Shown: positions 51,708-62,092, counted from the stretch's first letter. The stretch: 64,000 nucleotides of DNA from an uncultured Selenomonadaceae bacterium (GCA_905235685.1 CAJOMO010000009.1:24425-88424); one strand, 5' to 3'. A program made the numbers and translations. The notes: generated from the sequence alone by a model not told the origin.

Positions 51708-54700
51708 TCACGAAAAATAATTTACACCGGATTCAAACAAATGCTGATTTTTATCACCAGGAACATTTTTACAAACATTGTCGCCGATTCGCTCGGAATG
51801 TCCCATTTTGCCGAAAATTCTTCCGTCCGCGCTGGTAATTCCCTCGATGGCTAAATCAGAGCCGTTCGGATTGAAAGGCAATTCATTTGTAGGTTCGCCG
51901 TCAAAGTTCACGTATTGAGTAGCGATTTGCCCGTTTGCCGCTAATTGTCGCAGCCATTTTTCGTTCGCCGTAAATCGTCCTTCGCCGTGCGATACCGCTA
52001 TTGTATGAATGTCGCCTACTGCATTTCCCGCCAGCCACGGAGATAAATTGCTTGTGACCCGCGTCCTTACCATTTGGCTCACGTGCCGCCCCAATGAATT
52101 GTACGTTAATACCGGAGTTTCCTCGTCAAGTTCGTGTATCTCGCCGTACGGCAAAAGTCCCAGTCTCATTAGCGCTTGAAAACCGTTGCATATTCCCAAA
52201 ATCAACCCGTCGCGATTTTTCAAAAGATCCATTAACGCGTCAGAGATTTTTGGATTTCTCAACATCGCCGCTATGAATTTGCCTGAGCCTCTTGGCTCGT
52301 CGCCGCCGCTGAATCCGCCTGGTATCATTATGATTTGCGAATTTTTTATCGCCTCAACCATCGCTTGAACGGTTTCCCTAATCGCGACCGGCGTCAAATT
52401 CCGTACGACGAGTAAATTTGGCTTAGCCCCAGCGTATCTCCAACAGCGCGCACTTTCGTACTCGCAATTCGTGCCGGGAAAGACCGGTATAAACACCCGC
52501 GGCTTTGCAATTTTCGTTTTCGCCTTGTGAAGAAATTCTGCCTTGTAGAAATCAACTGGAATTTCGATTTTTGAAGTTTCAACTCGCGTCGGATAAATTT
52601 TTTCAAGCGGTTCAAAATATGCGTTTTTAATTTCGTCAAGAGTAATCACAGCGCCGTCAACTTCGATTTGCGCGCGGTCAATCGTCTCGCCCAATTCGGG
52701 AAAATCCAATTCAACACCCGCCGCCGCCTCTACTATCAAACTGCCGTAATTTTTCTCGAAAAGCCTAACGCTCTCGTCGAACCTAAAGCCTATGTCATTT
52801 CCAATCGCCATCTTTGAAACTGCTTCCGCAATTCCGCCCACGCCTACGCTCATTGCCGAAATAATTCTGCCCGCTTCAATTTCCTCGCGCACCTTAGCAA
52901 ATTTTTTCTTGAGTTCCTTGAATTTGGGAACGCGAAATTCGTCGCGGACGCATTCAATTAGGTAGACCTTGTTCCCCGAAGATTTAAATTCCGGCGAAAT
53001 CACCACATCCGCGTCGACAACCGCCACCGCAAAACTTACCAGCGTCGGCGGTACATTCAATTTCTCAAATGTGCCGCTCATTGAGTCTTTGCCGCCTATC
53101 GCCGCCACTCCAAAATTCGTCTGCGCCGTGAACGCTCCCAATAATGCTGAAAAGGGCTTGCCCCATTTTTCCGGTACGTCTTCGAGCCGCTCAAAGTATT
53201 CTTGAAATGACAAATAAGCCTTCGAAAAATCCGCGCCCATCGCCGTCAATTTCGCTAAGCTTGAAGTTATCGCGTCTATCGCCCCGTGATATGGACTCCA
53301 CGCCGAGATTTTCGCGTCAAAGCCGTACGTCATTACAGTTGCCGTCTTAGTTTCGCCGTCGACCGGTAATTTTGCCGCCATGCCCTCTGCCGGTGTCAAT
53401 TGATTTTTACCGCCGAATGGCATTAATATCGTTCCTGCTCCCACCGTCGAATCAAAGCGTTCGACCAATCCTTTTTGACTGCAGACATTTAACTTTCGCA
53501 AATTATCTAACCACGCCGATTTTGTATCACCGGACAAATTTTGCCGCGAATATTTTTGCACATTCGCTATTCGAACGTTCGCGTGTTGCCTTACGCCGTT
53601 GGTATCCAAAAAATTTCTGCTGACGCTGACAATTTCCTTGCCGCGCCAATACATCACCAATTTATTTTTCTCCGTGACTTCGGCAATCACGTAAGCCTCC
53701 AAATTTTCCTCATCGGCAAATTTAATAAAAGCGTCAACATCCTCGGGCGCTACAACCACAGCCATTCGCTCCTGGGATTCGGACAAAGCTAATTCAGTGC
53801 CGTCTAAGCCTTCATATTTTTTCCGCACGGCGTCGAGATTTATACTCAAGCCGCCCGCCAATTCGCCGACAGCCACCGCTACCCCGCCCGCGCCAAAATC
53901 ATTACATCGCTTGATTAACCGACTAACTTTCGGATTCCTAAAGAGCCGCTGAATTTTGCGCTCGGTTAATGGATTGCCCTTTTGAACTTCCGCGCCGCAC
54001 GTATTCAAAGATTCGGTTGTATGAACTTTGCTTGAACCCGTCGCGCCGCCAATTCCATCTCTGCCGGTACGCCCGCCCACGAGCAAAACTTTATCGCCAG
54101 GCACAGGCTGCCCGCGAATGACATTAAACATCGGCGCTGCGCCAATTACCGCGCCAATTTCCATATGTTTCGCAACGTAGCCGTCGTGATAAATTTCCTT
54201 AACTTGCCCCGTGGCCAAACCAATTTGGTTGCCGTACGAGCTGTAACCTTTCGACGCCTCGCGCACGATTTTTTTCTGCGGAAGTTTGCCCGGCAAAGTT
54301 TCAGACGCCGGAGTTCGGGGATCTGCCGCGCCGCTGATTCTCATTGCTTGATAAACGTAAGCCCTGCCGCTCAAAGGATCTCTTATCGCGCCGCCCAAAC
54401 AAGTTGCCGCGCCGCCGAACGGCTCAATTTCCGTCGGGTGATTGTGCGTTTCGTTTTTGAACATAACGAGCCAATCTTCCGGACGCCCGTCGACTACCGC
54501 TTGAACTTTGATACTGCACGCGTTGACTTCCTCGGATTCGTCGAGCCCCTGCAAAGTGCCGTCCGCTTTTAAAACTTTCGCCGCGATTGTCCCCAAATCC
54601 ATTAAAGTTATCGGATTTTCGGATTCAGCCGGTTTTTCAATTTCAGCGTCAACTTTGTCCTGCGCGAGAGCCGCTTGCTTTTCAGCCTCCAATTTCGCCT

Positions 54701-55664
54701 GCGCTTCAGCCTCCAATTTAGCCTGCGCTTCAGCCTCCAATTTAGCCTGCGCCTCAGCCTTTGCCTTAGCTTCCTCTTCAGCTTTTTTCTTAGCACGTGC
54801 CGCTTGCAATTTCAATTTATGGGAAAGATATTCAGCGAAGGCGCGCTCAAATTCGGTTTTATATTCGCCGTCTTCGAACGTCACGCTGTCAATTTCGGTA
54901 TTGAAAGTTGTATGCCGGCAATGATCTGACCAATAGGTGTCGACAACTTGAAGTTCCGCGATTGTCGGCGAACGCTTTTCTACTTCGCGAAAATGTTTTT
55001 GGCAGAATTTCATATCGGCAAAACTCATAGCGAATTTCCGCGCCTTCCATTCTTCCTTGAGTTTCGCTTCGTTCAATTGGGTAAAGCCGCACAAAATTTC
55101 AATCCCGTCCGGCGTTTCATAGCGCTCTTCCAAATAATTCGGAATGCCCATATCCGCCTCGCACCTGTCCAACGCCGAACAGCAATGCGCCTTCATATCT
55201 TCAAAAAAATCTTCCGGACAAGGCTCGGTGAATTTCAGTTCGTAAACATCGGCACAGCGCACTATCGGAAAACCATTTTCAGCGACAACCATTTGGGCGC
55301 ATTGAGCCGCAATATCTTCGCATTGGTCGTACTGCCCGGGCACGTACTCAACGGCAAACGTGTAATTCATATTTACCGAAAGTCTGAAAGGTCTGTCGTA
55401 CAAAATAATTTCGTAGGGAATTTGGCTTAAAACTTTTTTGCTGACGATATCAAATTCTTCAGCCGTCAAACCCTCAATGTCAAAGCGCACAAAATGCCTA
55501 ACCTCATAAAGCGGCGGCTCAACATAGGGTTTATATTCGCGCCCTTCGTCGTCGTAGCACGTCTCATAATTATCCGGATTCCAAAAAGTTTCTTGCAATT
55601 CCTTCAGCAACTCATGAGCTTCCTCGTCACGTCGACGCGTTGTAACATAAAATCGCCTAACCAT
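51708..55664 (-). CDS. purL: phosphoribosylformylglycinamidine synthase, fused large form
   Basis: Makes FGAM from FGAR, glutamine and ATP in purine synthesis. 1318 residues: the N-terminal and two AIRS-like halves (HCRHTTFNTEI, FKNETHNHPTEIEPFGGAATCLGG, GKDSMSGTFE) and a C-terminal glutamine amidotransferase (VFPGTNCEYES, LGICNGFQALMRLGLLP with the nucleophile Cys, and a late SHGEGRF). Between about residues 285 and 360 there is an Ala/Lys/Glu-rich segment with tandem AEAQAKLE units, not a normal part of the enzyme. GGAGGTG precedes the ATG. No other purine gene is adjacent. Confidence 0.95.
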   Translation of the reverse strand: MVRRFYVTTRRRDEEAHELLKELQETFWNPDNYETCYDDEGREYKPYVEPPLYEVRHFVRFDIEGLTAEEFDIVSKKVLSQIPYEIILYDRPFRLSVNMNYTFAVEYVPGQYDQCEDIAAQCAQMVVAENGFPIVRCADVYELKFTEPCPEDFFEDMKAHCCSALDRCEADMGIPNYLEERYETPDGIEILCGFTQLNEAKLKEEWKARKFAMSFADMKFCQKHFREVEKRSPTIAELQVVDTYWSDHCRHTTFNTEIDSVTFEDGEYKTEFERAFAEYLSHKLKLQAARAKKKAEEEAKAKAEAQAKLEAEAQAKLEAEAQAKLEAEKQAALAQDKVDAEIEKPAESENPITLMDLGTIAAKVLKADGTLQGLDESEEVNACSIKVQAVVDGRPEDWLVMFKNETHNHPTEIEPFGGAATCLGGAIRDPLSGRAYVYQAMRISGAADPRTPASETLPGKLPQKKIVREASKGYSSYGNQIGLATGQVKEIYHDGYVAKHMEIGAVIGAAPMFNVIRGQPVPGDKVLLVGGRTGRDGIGGATGSSKVHTTESLNTCGAEVQKGNPLTERKIQRLFRNPKVSRLIKRCNDFGAGGVAVAVGELAGGLSINLDAVRKKYEGLDGTELALSESQERMAVVVAPEDVDAFIKFADEENLEAYVIAEVTEKNKLVMYWRGKEIVSVSRNFLDTNGVRQHANVRIANVQKYSRQNLSGDTKSAWLDNLRKLNVCSQKGLVERFDSTVGAGTILMPFGGKNQLTPAEGMAAKLPVDGETKTATVMTYGFDAKISAWSPYHGAIDAITSSLAKLTAMGADFSKAYLSFQEYFERLEDVPEKWGKPFSALLGAFTAQTNFGVAAIGGKDSMSGTFEKLNVPPTLVSFAVAVVDADVVISPEFKSSGNKVYLIECVRDEFRVPKFKELKKKFAKVREEIEAGRIISAMSVGVGGIAEAVSKMAIGNDIGFRFDESVRLFEKNYGSLIVEAAAGVELDFPELGETIDRAQIEVDGAVITLDEIKNAYFEPLEKIYPTRVETSKIEIPVDFYKAEFLHKAKTKIAKPRVFIPVFPGTNCEYESARCWRYAGAKPNLLVVRNLTPVAIRETVQAMVEAIKNSQIIMIPGGFSGGDEPRGSGKFIAAMLRNPKISDALMDLLKNRDGLILGICNGFQALMRLGLLPYGEIHELDEETPVLTYNSLGRHVSQMVRTRVTSNLSPWLAGNAVGDIHTIAVSHGEGRFTANEKWLRQLAANGQIATQYVNFDGEPTNELPFNPNGSDLAIEGITSADGRIFGKMGHSERIGDNVCKNVPGDKNQHLFESGVNYFS
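54681..54752 (-). repeat. three tandem 24-bp repeats inside purL
   Basis: 54681-54704, 54705-54728 and 54729-54752 are near-identical 24-base units (one or two substitutions in the first), each coding for eight residues read as AEAQAKLE. They lie in the middle of a longer Ala/Lys/Glu-rich insertion and keep the reading frame. Such units expand or shrink easily. Confidence 0.9.
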
Positions 55665-55685
55665 TTTGTGACACCTCCGATTTAG

Positions 55686-57665
55686 TCAAGGGTTCAATCC
55701 CATTCTTTGCAACAGCCGCTTAATCGGTCGCAATAAGTACCAATATTTTTCCGGTACAGTTTCTTTCGTGAGCGCCGTTAAACTGATTCGCGGCGGTTTT
55801 GGTATTTCCGGCAATTCTTGCGGTATGGTGATTAATAGCGGTTTTATTTTTGTTAAATTAACTTTTCGCGGTTCTTCGATAATGAGCGGGCGGGGTTTGT
55901 CAATTAATTCAGTTTCAGTTTCGGTTTTGGATTTAACCGGCGGCGGCTCCGGAACTTTAACGCTGCTCAATGAAAACAGAATAAAATTTTCAAGTTCATC
56001 TTTCGCAAAGCCCATTGTCATAAGCTGCCCCGTGTAAAATCCTGCCGCCTGCGCCGCGAATGGAAAAATCCGCTCCAGCGCGTGGCTGATTGTACCGTCC
56101 GTTGGCATCGGCTCTTTGTCAAAATCTTCAACGTCCCAAGCAAAGTCCGTGAGTTTACTCAAAGCCTCTGTTCGACACCAGAAAACGCTCCCGATTGACA
56201 ACGATACATATTCCGTGCTCAAAAATTTCAGCGGAATATCCAATTTTTTCGCCAGCTCCACAGTCTTATCGAAACAAGCGCCCGACCAGTATTTTGAATT
56301 AAACAAAATCGCCTTGTACTTGCTGTTGTAAGGTTGCGGCGGAACTAACAAGCCCAGCTGCGGCTCATTTTCAAAGGTCGCCAATACATTTTTTATAAAA
56401 ATCTCGCTGCTTAGTACGTTGTCCCACAGCAAGTGGAAAAACGCCCTGCCCACAGCAACAGATTCTTCGCGTCTCAAAGATTTTTTATCGTGCACAAAGC
56501 ACAGGTACTTGAATTTATCGAAAACGTCAATGCAACTTACCAACAACGCCGATAAATCGCGCCCGCGGTTCGGCACTACTCGAATTTCGCAATACCGCCC
56601 CGCCGCCTTGAATAATTTTTCTGCAATAACTTTGCGCTCTTCACTGCTGACTGTGACGATTATTGAAATTTCGCGCGGCGCTCGGCAAAGGTATTCGACG
56701 CACTCCGGCATCAAATCTTCGTAGAAAAGGTGAGCGATTATAACCGTCTCGCGCAGTACCGCCTGCACGTCCGCCATTAAATTTTTGTTTGGCAAGAAAT
56801 AATCCAGTGCCAGATTTATTTTTGTCGCCGCGATATTTTGTTTGCGAATGAGATTTTGCCAAATCAGCCGCGGCTCGTAATTCGTATAATCCTTGACAAA
56901 TTCCAGACACCTGCGCGGTGCGTTGCCGTAATTTTCCTGCAGATAATTTTCGCGCGATGTCAGAAAAACTTTTTTTTTAATGACAGGGCATCTATAGCGC
57001 CGCAACAAAATTTCCGCTGAAATTATGCTGTGGTCAATGGTGCTGTCGTAAAGTTGCTCCAAATGGCGCGTGTCGCAAAACGCCGCGTATTTAAAGCCCA
57101 TATCTGAAAATTTCTTTGTAAAATTTATTTCCTCGAAACGGAGATTTTCCGGAAAAGTTTCTTCCTCGTGCTTATTTTGCCAATACGCTAAAAATTCTCC
57201 GCTGTGGAACATTTTTTCGCGAATCACCAAAAAGTACGGCTGCAAATGTTCCGGAATATGCCCGTACGGCGATAAATTTTCCGTGTCTTCAGTTTTGCCG
57301 CGAATCGTCATTCCCCAAAAATCCGCGTCGGACTTTTCCGCCATTTGCTGAAAAACTTCCTCGAAAGGATACAGCGGTCCGTAAAAAGAATCGTCGAACA
57401 AAACAAGTTCTTCATATTCGGTTAAATTCGCCTCATTTTGCAAAATTCCTTGTTTCCACGCCTCAATATTAAAGCCCGGGTTTCCCTGTACAAAAACTTC
57501 ATTGGTGCACAGCGCCATTTTGGTTAGCGTTTCCTGCGTCAATATTTCGCTGCTAATTACCGTCAAATGTTCCAGGACTTTTCTAATTTCCTGCAGCAGA
57601 TAAAAAACGTAATCGTCGACGATACCCTCGCTGTCTTGCATGAAAAAGATACCCAGCCTTTTCAT
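55686..57665 (-). CDS. RgpF-like rhamnan synthesis protein F
   Basis: 659 residues. The first 540 or so match the RgpF family of polysaccharide assembly glycosyltransferases: LGIFFMQDSEGIVDDYVFYLL, ELVLFDDSFYGPLYP, DADFWGMT, VVPNRGRDLSALLV, CFVHDKKS and PTDGTISHALERIFPFAAQ. A Pro/Lys/Glu-rich linker follows, then a short basic C-terminal tail (YWYLLRPIKRLLQRMG) suitable for membrane contact. AAGGTGAT precedes the ATG. First of the cell-surface polysaccharide genes here by position, last by transcription. Confidence 0.87.
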   Translation of the reverse strand: MKRLGIFFMQDSEGIVDDYVFYLLQEIRKVLEHLTVISSEILTQETLTKMALCTNEVFVQGNPGFNIEAWKQGILQNEANLTEYEELVLFDDSFYGPLYPFEEVFQQMAEKSDADFWGMTIRGKTEDTENLSPYGHIPEHLQPYFLVIREKMFHSGEFLAYWQNKHEEETFPENLRFEEINFTKKFSDMGFKYAAFCDTRHLEQLYDSTIDHSIISAEILLRRYRCPVIKKKVFLTSRENYLQENYGNAPRRCLEFVKDYTNYEPRLIWQNLIRKQNIAATKINLALDYFLPNKNLMADVQAVLRETVIIAHLFYEDLMPECVEYLCRAPREISIIVTVSSEERKVIAEKLFKAAGRYCEIRVVPNRGRDLSALLVSCIDVFDKFKYLCFVHDKKSLRREESVAVGRAFFHLLWDNVLSSEIFIKNVLATFENEPQLGLLVPPQPYNSKYKAILFNSKYWSGACFDKTVELAKKLDIPLKFLSTEYVSLSIGSVFWCRTEALSKLTDFAWDVEDFDKEPMPTDGTISHALERIFPFAAQAAGFYTGQLMTMGFAKDELENFILFSLSSVKVPEPPPVKSKTETETELIDKPRPLIIEEPRKVNLTKIKPLLITIPQELPEIPKPPRISLTALTKETVPEKYWYLLRPIKRLLQRMGLNP

Positions 57666-57674
57666 TTCAACTTA

Positions 57675-59177
57675 TCACCTTAATATTTTTCTGAGGAATT
57701 TGCCGATAAAGCGTAATGGCTCTGTCGTTCTCCAAGATTTGGAATTTAAAATTTTCGCCTGCGTATCCTGCAGTTCGGCGATTTGCGCCGCTTGCTCTTG
57801 ATTTTTCGCGCAGGTTTGACGGTACATCACTTCGAATTTTTGTAAATAATTTTGGTCAACAATGCCCAGTATTTCGACTTGAAGCGGATTTGCGGAATTT
57901 CGGCAGGGAATTTCCAAGGTCGGGGCGCTTAAAAATATGTGAAAATCTTCCGCGACGTGAATTGCGCTGCTCGAAAAATCTTTGACGGTTTCGCTGTTAA
58001 CTGAAATTCTTTGAAAATTAATCGCCAGCGCGCCCGCGTCTTTGAGCCGGAATTTCAGCTTAGAAATTTTGTCCTGCGCGAAAATCTCAAATTTCACGAA
58101 GAAAATTCCGTCCGGTCGAACAAAAGTCAGCTTTTCAAAAAATTCGCCGCCCGCCTCGATTTGACAGTTCAAACGCTGAAAATTCGCCGTAACTCCGAAC
58201 ACGTCATAATTTCCGGTGTCGCGCGCAAAATTTTTTTCGTCGTAATCGTAAAGTTTTTTGATTAAAGTAGCCCGCTTGTTATTATGAAGTAAATCGTACA
58301 ATATTTCAAGCCCCAATTTGCGATAAGCCGGAAATTTTTCTTCCAAACACAACTGCGCGAATGCAAATTTTGTATCAATCTGCCCGTCCACCAAATATTT
58401 TCTGGCTTCGGGAAAAATTTTCAAAAATTCCCGTTCGTCGCGCAGGAGTTCAAGATATTCTTTCACGGTAAAATAAATTTCGTTGGAAAAGCGAATCAAA
58501 TTTTCCGTGCTGAGCGAACTTGCCGAATTTTGCTCCGCCCGCCGCAGTCTGAAGTTTATCAGCTTTTCGTCCAAAACGTAAACATTTTTTCGCTGACAAA
58601 GTTTTATCCACATAAAATAATCCGGCAGTTGCAGCAGGCGGCGATTCATCGAAAAATCTTCCAAATTATTTCGCCCCAGCGCGCTCGGATTGCAAAAACA
58701 ATTCGCGAAATGAAAAAGCTGATTCAGCCACTCCTGCCGCGTTCGGTTTCGCTGCTGAAAAACGTAGCGGTACGGGTGTTCTTCCGGCAAATCGTAAATT
58801 TCGCCGTTTTCGTCAATAAAATTCGCCTGCGTAAAACAAACCGCGTATTCCGGATTTTCCTCAAGGAACTGCACTTGCCGCTCCAATTTATTTTTCGCCC
58901 AAATATCGTCTGAATGGTGCAGCGCCAAATATTTTCCGCGCGCTTCTTTCAGCGCCTCTTGCGTGGCGTGATATGAGCCGCGATTTTTTTCGTACAGGAA
59001 AAGTTTTATTCGGGCGTCTTTGTACGAGCGAATAATTTTTTGGCTGTTATCCGTTGAGCCGTCGTCAAAAATCAGCAATTCAAAATCGCCGAAAGTTTGA
59101 TTCAGCACGCTCTCAATCGACGCGGCTATATATTTTTCGTGATTGTACGAGGCAAGAATGACGCTGACTTTTGGCAT
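57675..59177 (-). CDS. family 2 glycosyltransferase with C-terminal extension
   Basis: 500 residues. The GT-A domain (1-230) has VSVILASYNHEKYIAASIESVLNQT, LIFDDGSTDNS and ALHHSDDIW (DXD-like). Residues 290-460 form a beta-rich part of unknown type, and the end (AQIAELQDTQAKILNSKSWRTTEPLRF) is the coiled helix and SKSWRLT-like motif common in Negativicute/Firmicute surface glycosyltransferases. It follows the GtrB-like gene by 15 bases. Sugar specificity unknown. Confidence 0.87.
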   Translation of the reverse strand: MPKVSVILASYNHEKYIAASIESVLNQTFGDFELLIFDDGSTDNSQKIIRSYKDARIKLFLYEKNRGSYHATQEALKEARGKYLALHHSDDIWAKNKLERQVQFLEENPEYAVCFTQANFIDENGEIYDLPEEHPYRYVFQQRNRTRQEWLNQLFHFANCFCNPSALGRNNLEDFSMNRRLLQLPDYFMWIKLCQRKNVYVLDEKLINFRLRRAEQNSASSLSTENLIRFSNEIYFTVKEYLELLRDEREFLKIFPEARKYLVDGQIDTKFAFAQLCLEEKFPAYRKLGLEILYDLLHNNKRATLIKKLYDYDEKNFARDTGNYDVFGVTANFQRLNCQIEAGGEFFEKLTFVRPDGIFFVKFEIFAQDKISKLKFRLKDAGALAINFQRISVNSETVKDFSSSAIHVAEDFHIFLSAPTLEIPCRNSANPLQVEILGIVDQNYLQKFEVMYRQTCAKNQEQAAQIAELQDTQAKILNSKSWRTTEPLRFIGKFLRKILR

Positions 59178-59192
59178 AAAAAATCAACTCGC

Positions 59193-60146
59193 TTAAGTTT
59201 CGTTTAAAAATTCGCTGACAATGTACCGCGGACGCCGTTTCGTTTCCAAATAAATTTTGCCGATGTATTCGCCGACCACGCCGACCGACATTAAAATCAG
59301 CCCGCCCAAAAACCACAGCGACGCCAATACACTTGTCCAGCCAATTACCGTGCTGCCGATAAAGTATCTGTAAAAAATCCACAGAATTACAAACAGGCTG
59401 ATTGTCGAAATCGCCACGCCCAGCTTTGTTATCATTCGGATTGGTTCAACGGTCAGCGAAGTTATTCCCTGCAGCGCGAAGAACAGCATTTTTTTCAGCG
59501 GATATTTACTTTCGCCGGCGAATCTTGCCGCCCGCTCATAATAAACAATCGTTGAAGGATAACCAATCATCGGCACGAGCCCGCGCAGAAATAAATTCAC
59601 TTCGCCAAATTCAGCAAGCCCATTCAAGGCGCGTTTGCTCATAAGCCGAAAATCCGCGTGATTATAAACTATATCGCCGCCGCCCAAAAATTTCAAAAAA
59701 CTGTAATAGCCTTCCGCCGTGAATTTTTTGAAAAAGGTATCGGTTTCGCGCTTGCTTCGCACGCCGTACACAATATCGAAGCCGCTTAAATATTTGTCAA
59801 GCATTTCGTCAATCGCGTTAATGTCGTCCTGCAAATCGGCGTCCATTGAAATTGTGACGTCGGCGAAATCTTTAACCGTCATTAAACCGGCAAGCAGGGC
59901 GTTTTGGTGTCCGCGATTTCTCGACAAATTTACACCGGAAAAAATTTTATCGGATTTGTGCAAATCGCAAATAATTTGCCAGGTGGTATCTTTCGAGCCG
60001 TCATTTACAAAAACAATTCGGCTGGCGGCTGAAATTTTACCGGCGGCAATCAGCGCTGAATATTTTTCGCGCAGGCGCTTAGCGGTTTCGTGCAAAACCT
60101 CCTGCTCATTATAGCACGGAATTACCATGTACAGAATATTATTCAC
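59193..60146 (-). CDS. polyprenyl-phosphate glycosyltransferase (GtrB/DPM1-like)
   Basis: Transfers a sugar from a nucleotide donor to undecaprenyl phosphate. 317 residues: GT2 catalytic domain with MVIPCYNEQEVLHETAKRL, IVFVNDGSKDTTW, SMDADLQDD and the RxxRxxDxF-type region (LMSKRALNGLAEF), then two membrane segments near the C-terminus. I start at the GTG at 60146, 7 bases after AAGGAG, overlapping the preceding gene by 8 bases. It pairs with the adjoining multi-pass membrane protein, as in Gtr-type glucosylation modules. Confidence 0.87.
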   Translation of the reverse strand: MNNILYMVIPCYNEQEVLHETAKRLREKYSALIAAGKISAASRIVFVNDGSKDTTWQIICDLHKSDKIFSGVNLSRNRGHQNALLAGLMTVKDFADVTISMDADLQDDINAIDEMLDKYLSGFDIVYGVRSKRETDTFFKKFTAEGYYSFLKFLGGGDIVYNHADFRLMSKRALNGLAEFGEVNLFLRGLVPMIGYPSTIVYYERAARFAGESKYPLKKMLFFALQGITSLTVEPIRMITKLGVAISTISLFVILWIFYRYFIGSTVIGWTSVLASLWFLGGLILMSVGVVGEYIGKIYLETKRRPRYIVSEFLNET

Positions 60147-61899
60147 CAAAATGCTCCTTCTTGTATTGCTCAAAGCGATTTTTGAAAAGTTTTGGCTGAT
60201 ATGGGTAAAGTTCCTCGAAATATTTTTCCGCGATGTCAATATCGGATTTGTCGAACGGAGAAATTTTTTCGTAAACCTTGAAAGTCACGGATTCGTTTTC
60301 AGCCGGAGAAAAATTTTGCTCCCTGATTAATTTGAAATGCGCAGAAAAATTTGTAGGATTGAGCATAGCATAAGCCACGCCGACAACCACGCTTTGATTT
60401 TCCGGCAAAAGGTGAATTTGCACGGGCTCGGCAACAATGACGATTTCGGCGTCAAAAAATTCTATCGGGAAACCGTCGCGCAGATCTACATCCGCCGTCC
60501 AAATCAAATTTGGCAAAGCGTAATGCGTTTCCGGCACAGAAATTTTTTGCAAAGTGGTTGCGTTGTATAAGCCGCTGCTCGCCACGAAATAAATTTTTCT
60601 GCCCGCGGAAATTTCTTTGATATCGGCAACGAAATTTTTCAAATCGGCAATGTCATTTCGCACGGGCGGCAAAAATACCCAGTTGAATTGTACCGGAGAA
60701 AATCCGGTGAAAACCTGCGCGAAATTTACAATCAGCAAAAGTATCAGCGCCGCGGTGAATTTTTTTAAAGTTTCCCAGCAAAATGCAACTATCGTAACAA
60801 TCACGGCTGACAGCGGCAGGAGCATTATGTTGAAATGTTGCCAGCCCATATTTTGGACGCGGCAGAACAGCAAAACCGTCGCCGCTATCCACACCACCGC
60901 AAATAAAAAGTACGGGCGCACTTCCTTATTGAAAAATACAGCCGCAATTCCCAGCGCGAACATTATGTACAAAATTAATCCGATACCGGCGATGTGGTTG
61001 AAAATTTTTCCGAAAAAATTTTGTCCGAGCGCGTACGCTGAATAAGCCGTTCCGATGTCGTAAGTCAGCGCGTGTTTTATGAACGGGAAAAACGTTAACG
61101 AAATTAGCGCCGCCGCCGTCAATCCGATGAACAGAAATTTTTTGCAGAGCAATTTTAATTCTGCGCGAAAATTTTTAGCCAAATACAAACAATAAGCCGC
61201 GTAGCCTGCGAAACAGCCGATTAACATATAAGCCGCCGTTCGAGATTGAATCACGGCGAAAATTGACAGCACGGCGATTAAAAACAGGCGCGGGCGTTGA
61301 AAATTTTCTCTGTCCAAATTTAAAAGCATCAGCCAAATGATTATTCCAGGCAAGAGAATTGAAACGTTCGCGTAGCCGATTAACAGCGGGACTTCGAAGT
61401 GCGGAATTATCAGCAGCAAAAATAAAATCGTCGCGCAGGAAACCGGCGTTTGTAATTTTTCCGCCAGGAAATTTTTTATTGCCGCCGCCGTTAAAAATAT
61501 CGCCGGAATTGCAAACATTATCCACACGTAAAAATTGTACGCGAGAAAACTTTTGCCGAAAATGTGCATTGGCAAAACCATCAACATTGGCAAGAAAAAA
61601 TTGTAGTCCAAATGGTTTATCGAGAAATATAAATTTTTCAGCGCCTGAAGCGGCTCTGTGAAAGTTGCCTCTTCACATAAAATCGTCGGCTCGTAAGTTT
61701 CCAGCGAATCCCAAATGTAAATAGTTTGCTGCAGGCTCACTTCAAAAAATATGAACAGCAAACTAATCACCACGACGAGGAAAATTTTTCGCCATTCTTC
61801 GCGCAGGATTTTTATAAAATTTACGTCGCAAAATTTCAAACTGAAACTTATTGTTCCGTAGTAAAAAATTAGCAGCGCCAAACATAAGCAAACTCCCAT
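60139..61899 (-). CDS. multi-pass membrane glycosyltransferase (GtrII/GT39-like)
   Basis: 586 residues with about twelve hydrophobic segments and a C-terminal soluble domain (from about 410). The pattern of a large loop after the first membrane segments (YIWDSLETYEPTILC, then NHLDYNFFLPMLMVLP) fits polyprenyl-phosphate-dependent integral membrane transferases. With the GtrB-like neighbour it would modify a cell-surface glycan. The family match is by topology and context rather than a strong motif. ATG at 61899; the ribosome-binding site is weak. Confidence 0.65.
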   Translation of the reverse strand: MGVCLCLALLIFYYGTISFSLKFCDVNFIKILREEWRKIFLVVVISLLFIFFEVSLQQTIYIWDSLETYEPTILCEEATFTEPLQALKNLYFSINHLDYNFFLPMLMVLPMHIFGKSFLAYNFYVWIMFAIPAIFLTAAAIKNFLAEKLQTPVSCATILFLLLIIPHFEVPLLIGYANVSILLPGIIIWLMLLNLDRENFQRPRLFLIAVLSIFAVIQSRTAAYMLIGCFAGYAAYCLYLAKNFRAELKLLCKKFLFIGLTAAALISLTFFPFIKHALTYDIGTAYSAYALGQNFFGKIFNHIAGIGLILYIMFALGIAAVFFNKEVRPYFLFAVVWIAATVLLFCRVQNMGWQHFNIMLLPLSAVIVTIVAFCWETLKKFTAALILLLIVNFAQVFTGFSPVQFNWVFLPPVRNDIADLKNFVADIKEISAGRKIYFVASSGLYNATTLQKISVPETHYALPNLIWTADVDLRDGFPIEFFDAEIVIVAEPVQIHLLPENQSVVVGVAYAMLNPTNFSAHFKLIREQNFSPAENESVTFKVYEKISPFDKSDIDIAEKYFEELYPYQPKLFKNRFEQYKKEHFGE

Positions 61900-61983
61900 T
61901 AGCGTTGAGATAATATTTCGCTCCCTTCAAAAAAACGCTAAAATTATAAACGCCGCCAATATTTTTGTAAAGCAAAATAAAAT

Positions 61984-62092
61984 CGGCATTTCTTTTTGCC
62001 AAAAAGAAACGCCGGCAAAGAAAAAGGCGGCGCGGATTGTCACATCACGTGACAAACGCGCCGCGGGGGCGCTCATCCTTGAGCGCCTTTTT
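61984..62092 (+). repeat. modular palindromic repeat, copy 9 (alpha subtype)
   Basis: GGCATTTCTTTTTGCC/AAAAAGAAACGCC hairpin, GGCAAAGAAAA, GTCACATCACGTGAC core, GGCGCTC/GAGCGCC followed by TTTTTT. It lies between divergent genes, follows no stop codon, and points into the acetyltransferase gene. Confidence 0.87.

Noticed and set aside
54681..54752. Regular 24-bp repeats suggesting a CRISPR array
   Set aside because: They are contiguous, without spacers, and code for an in-frame AEAQAKLE repeat inside purL.
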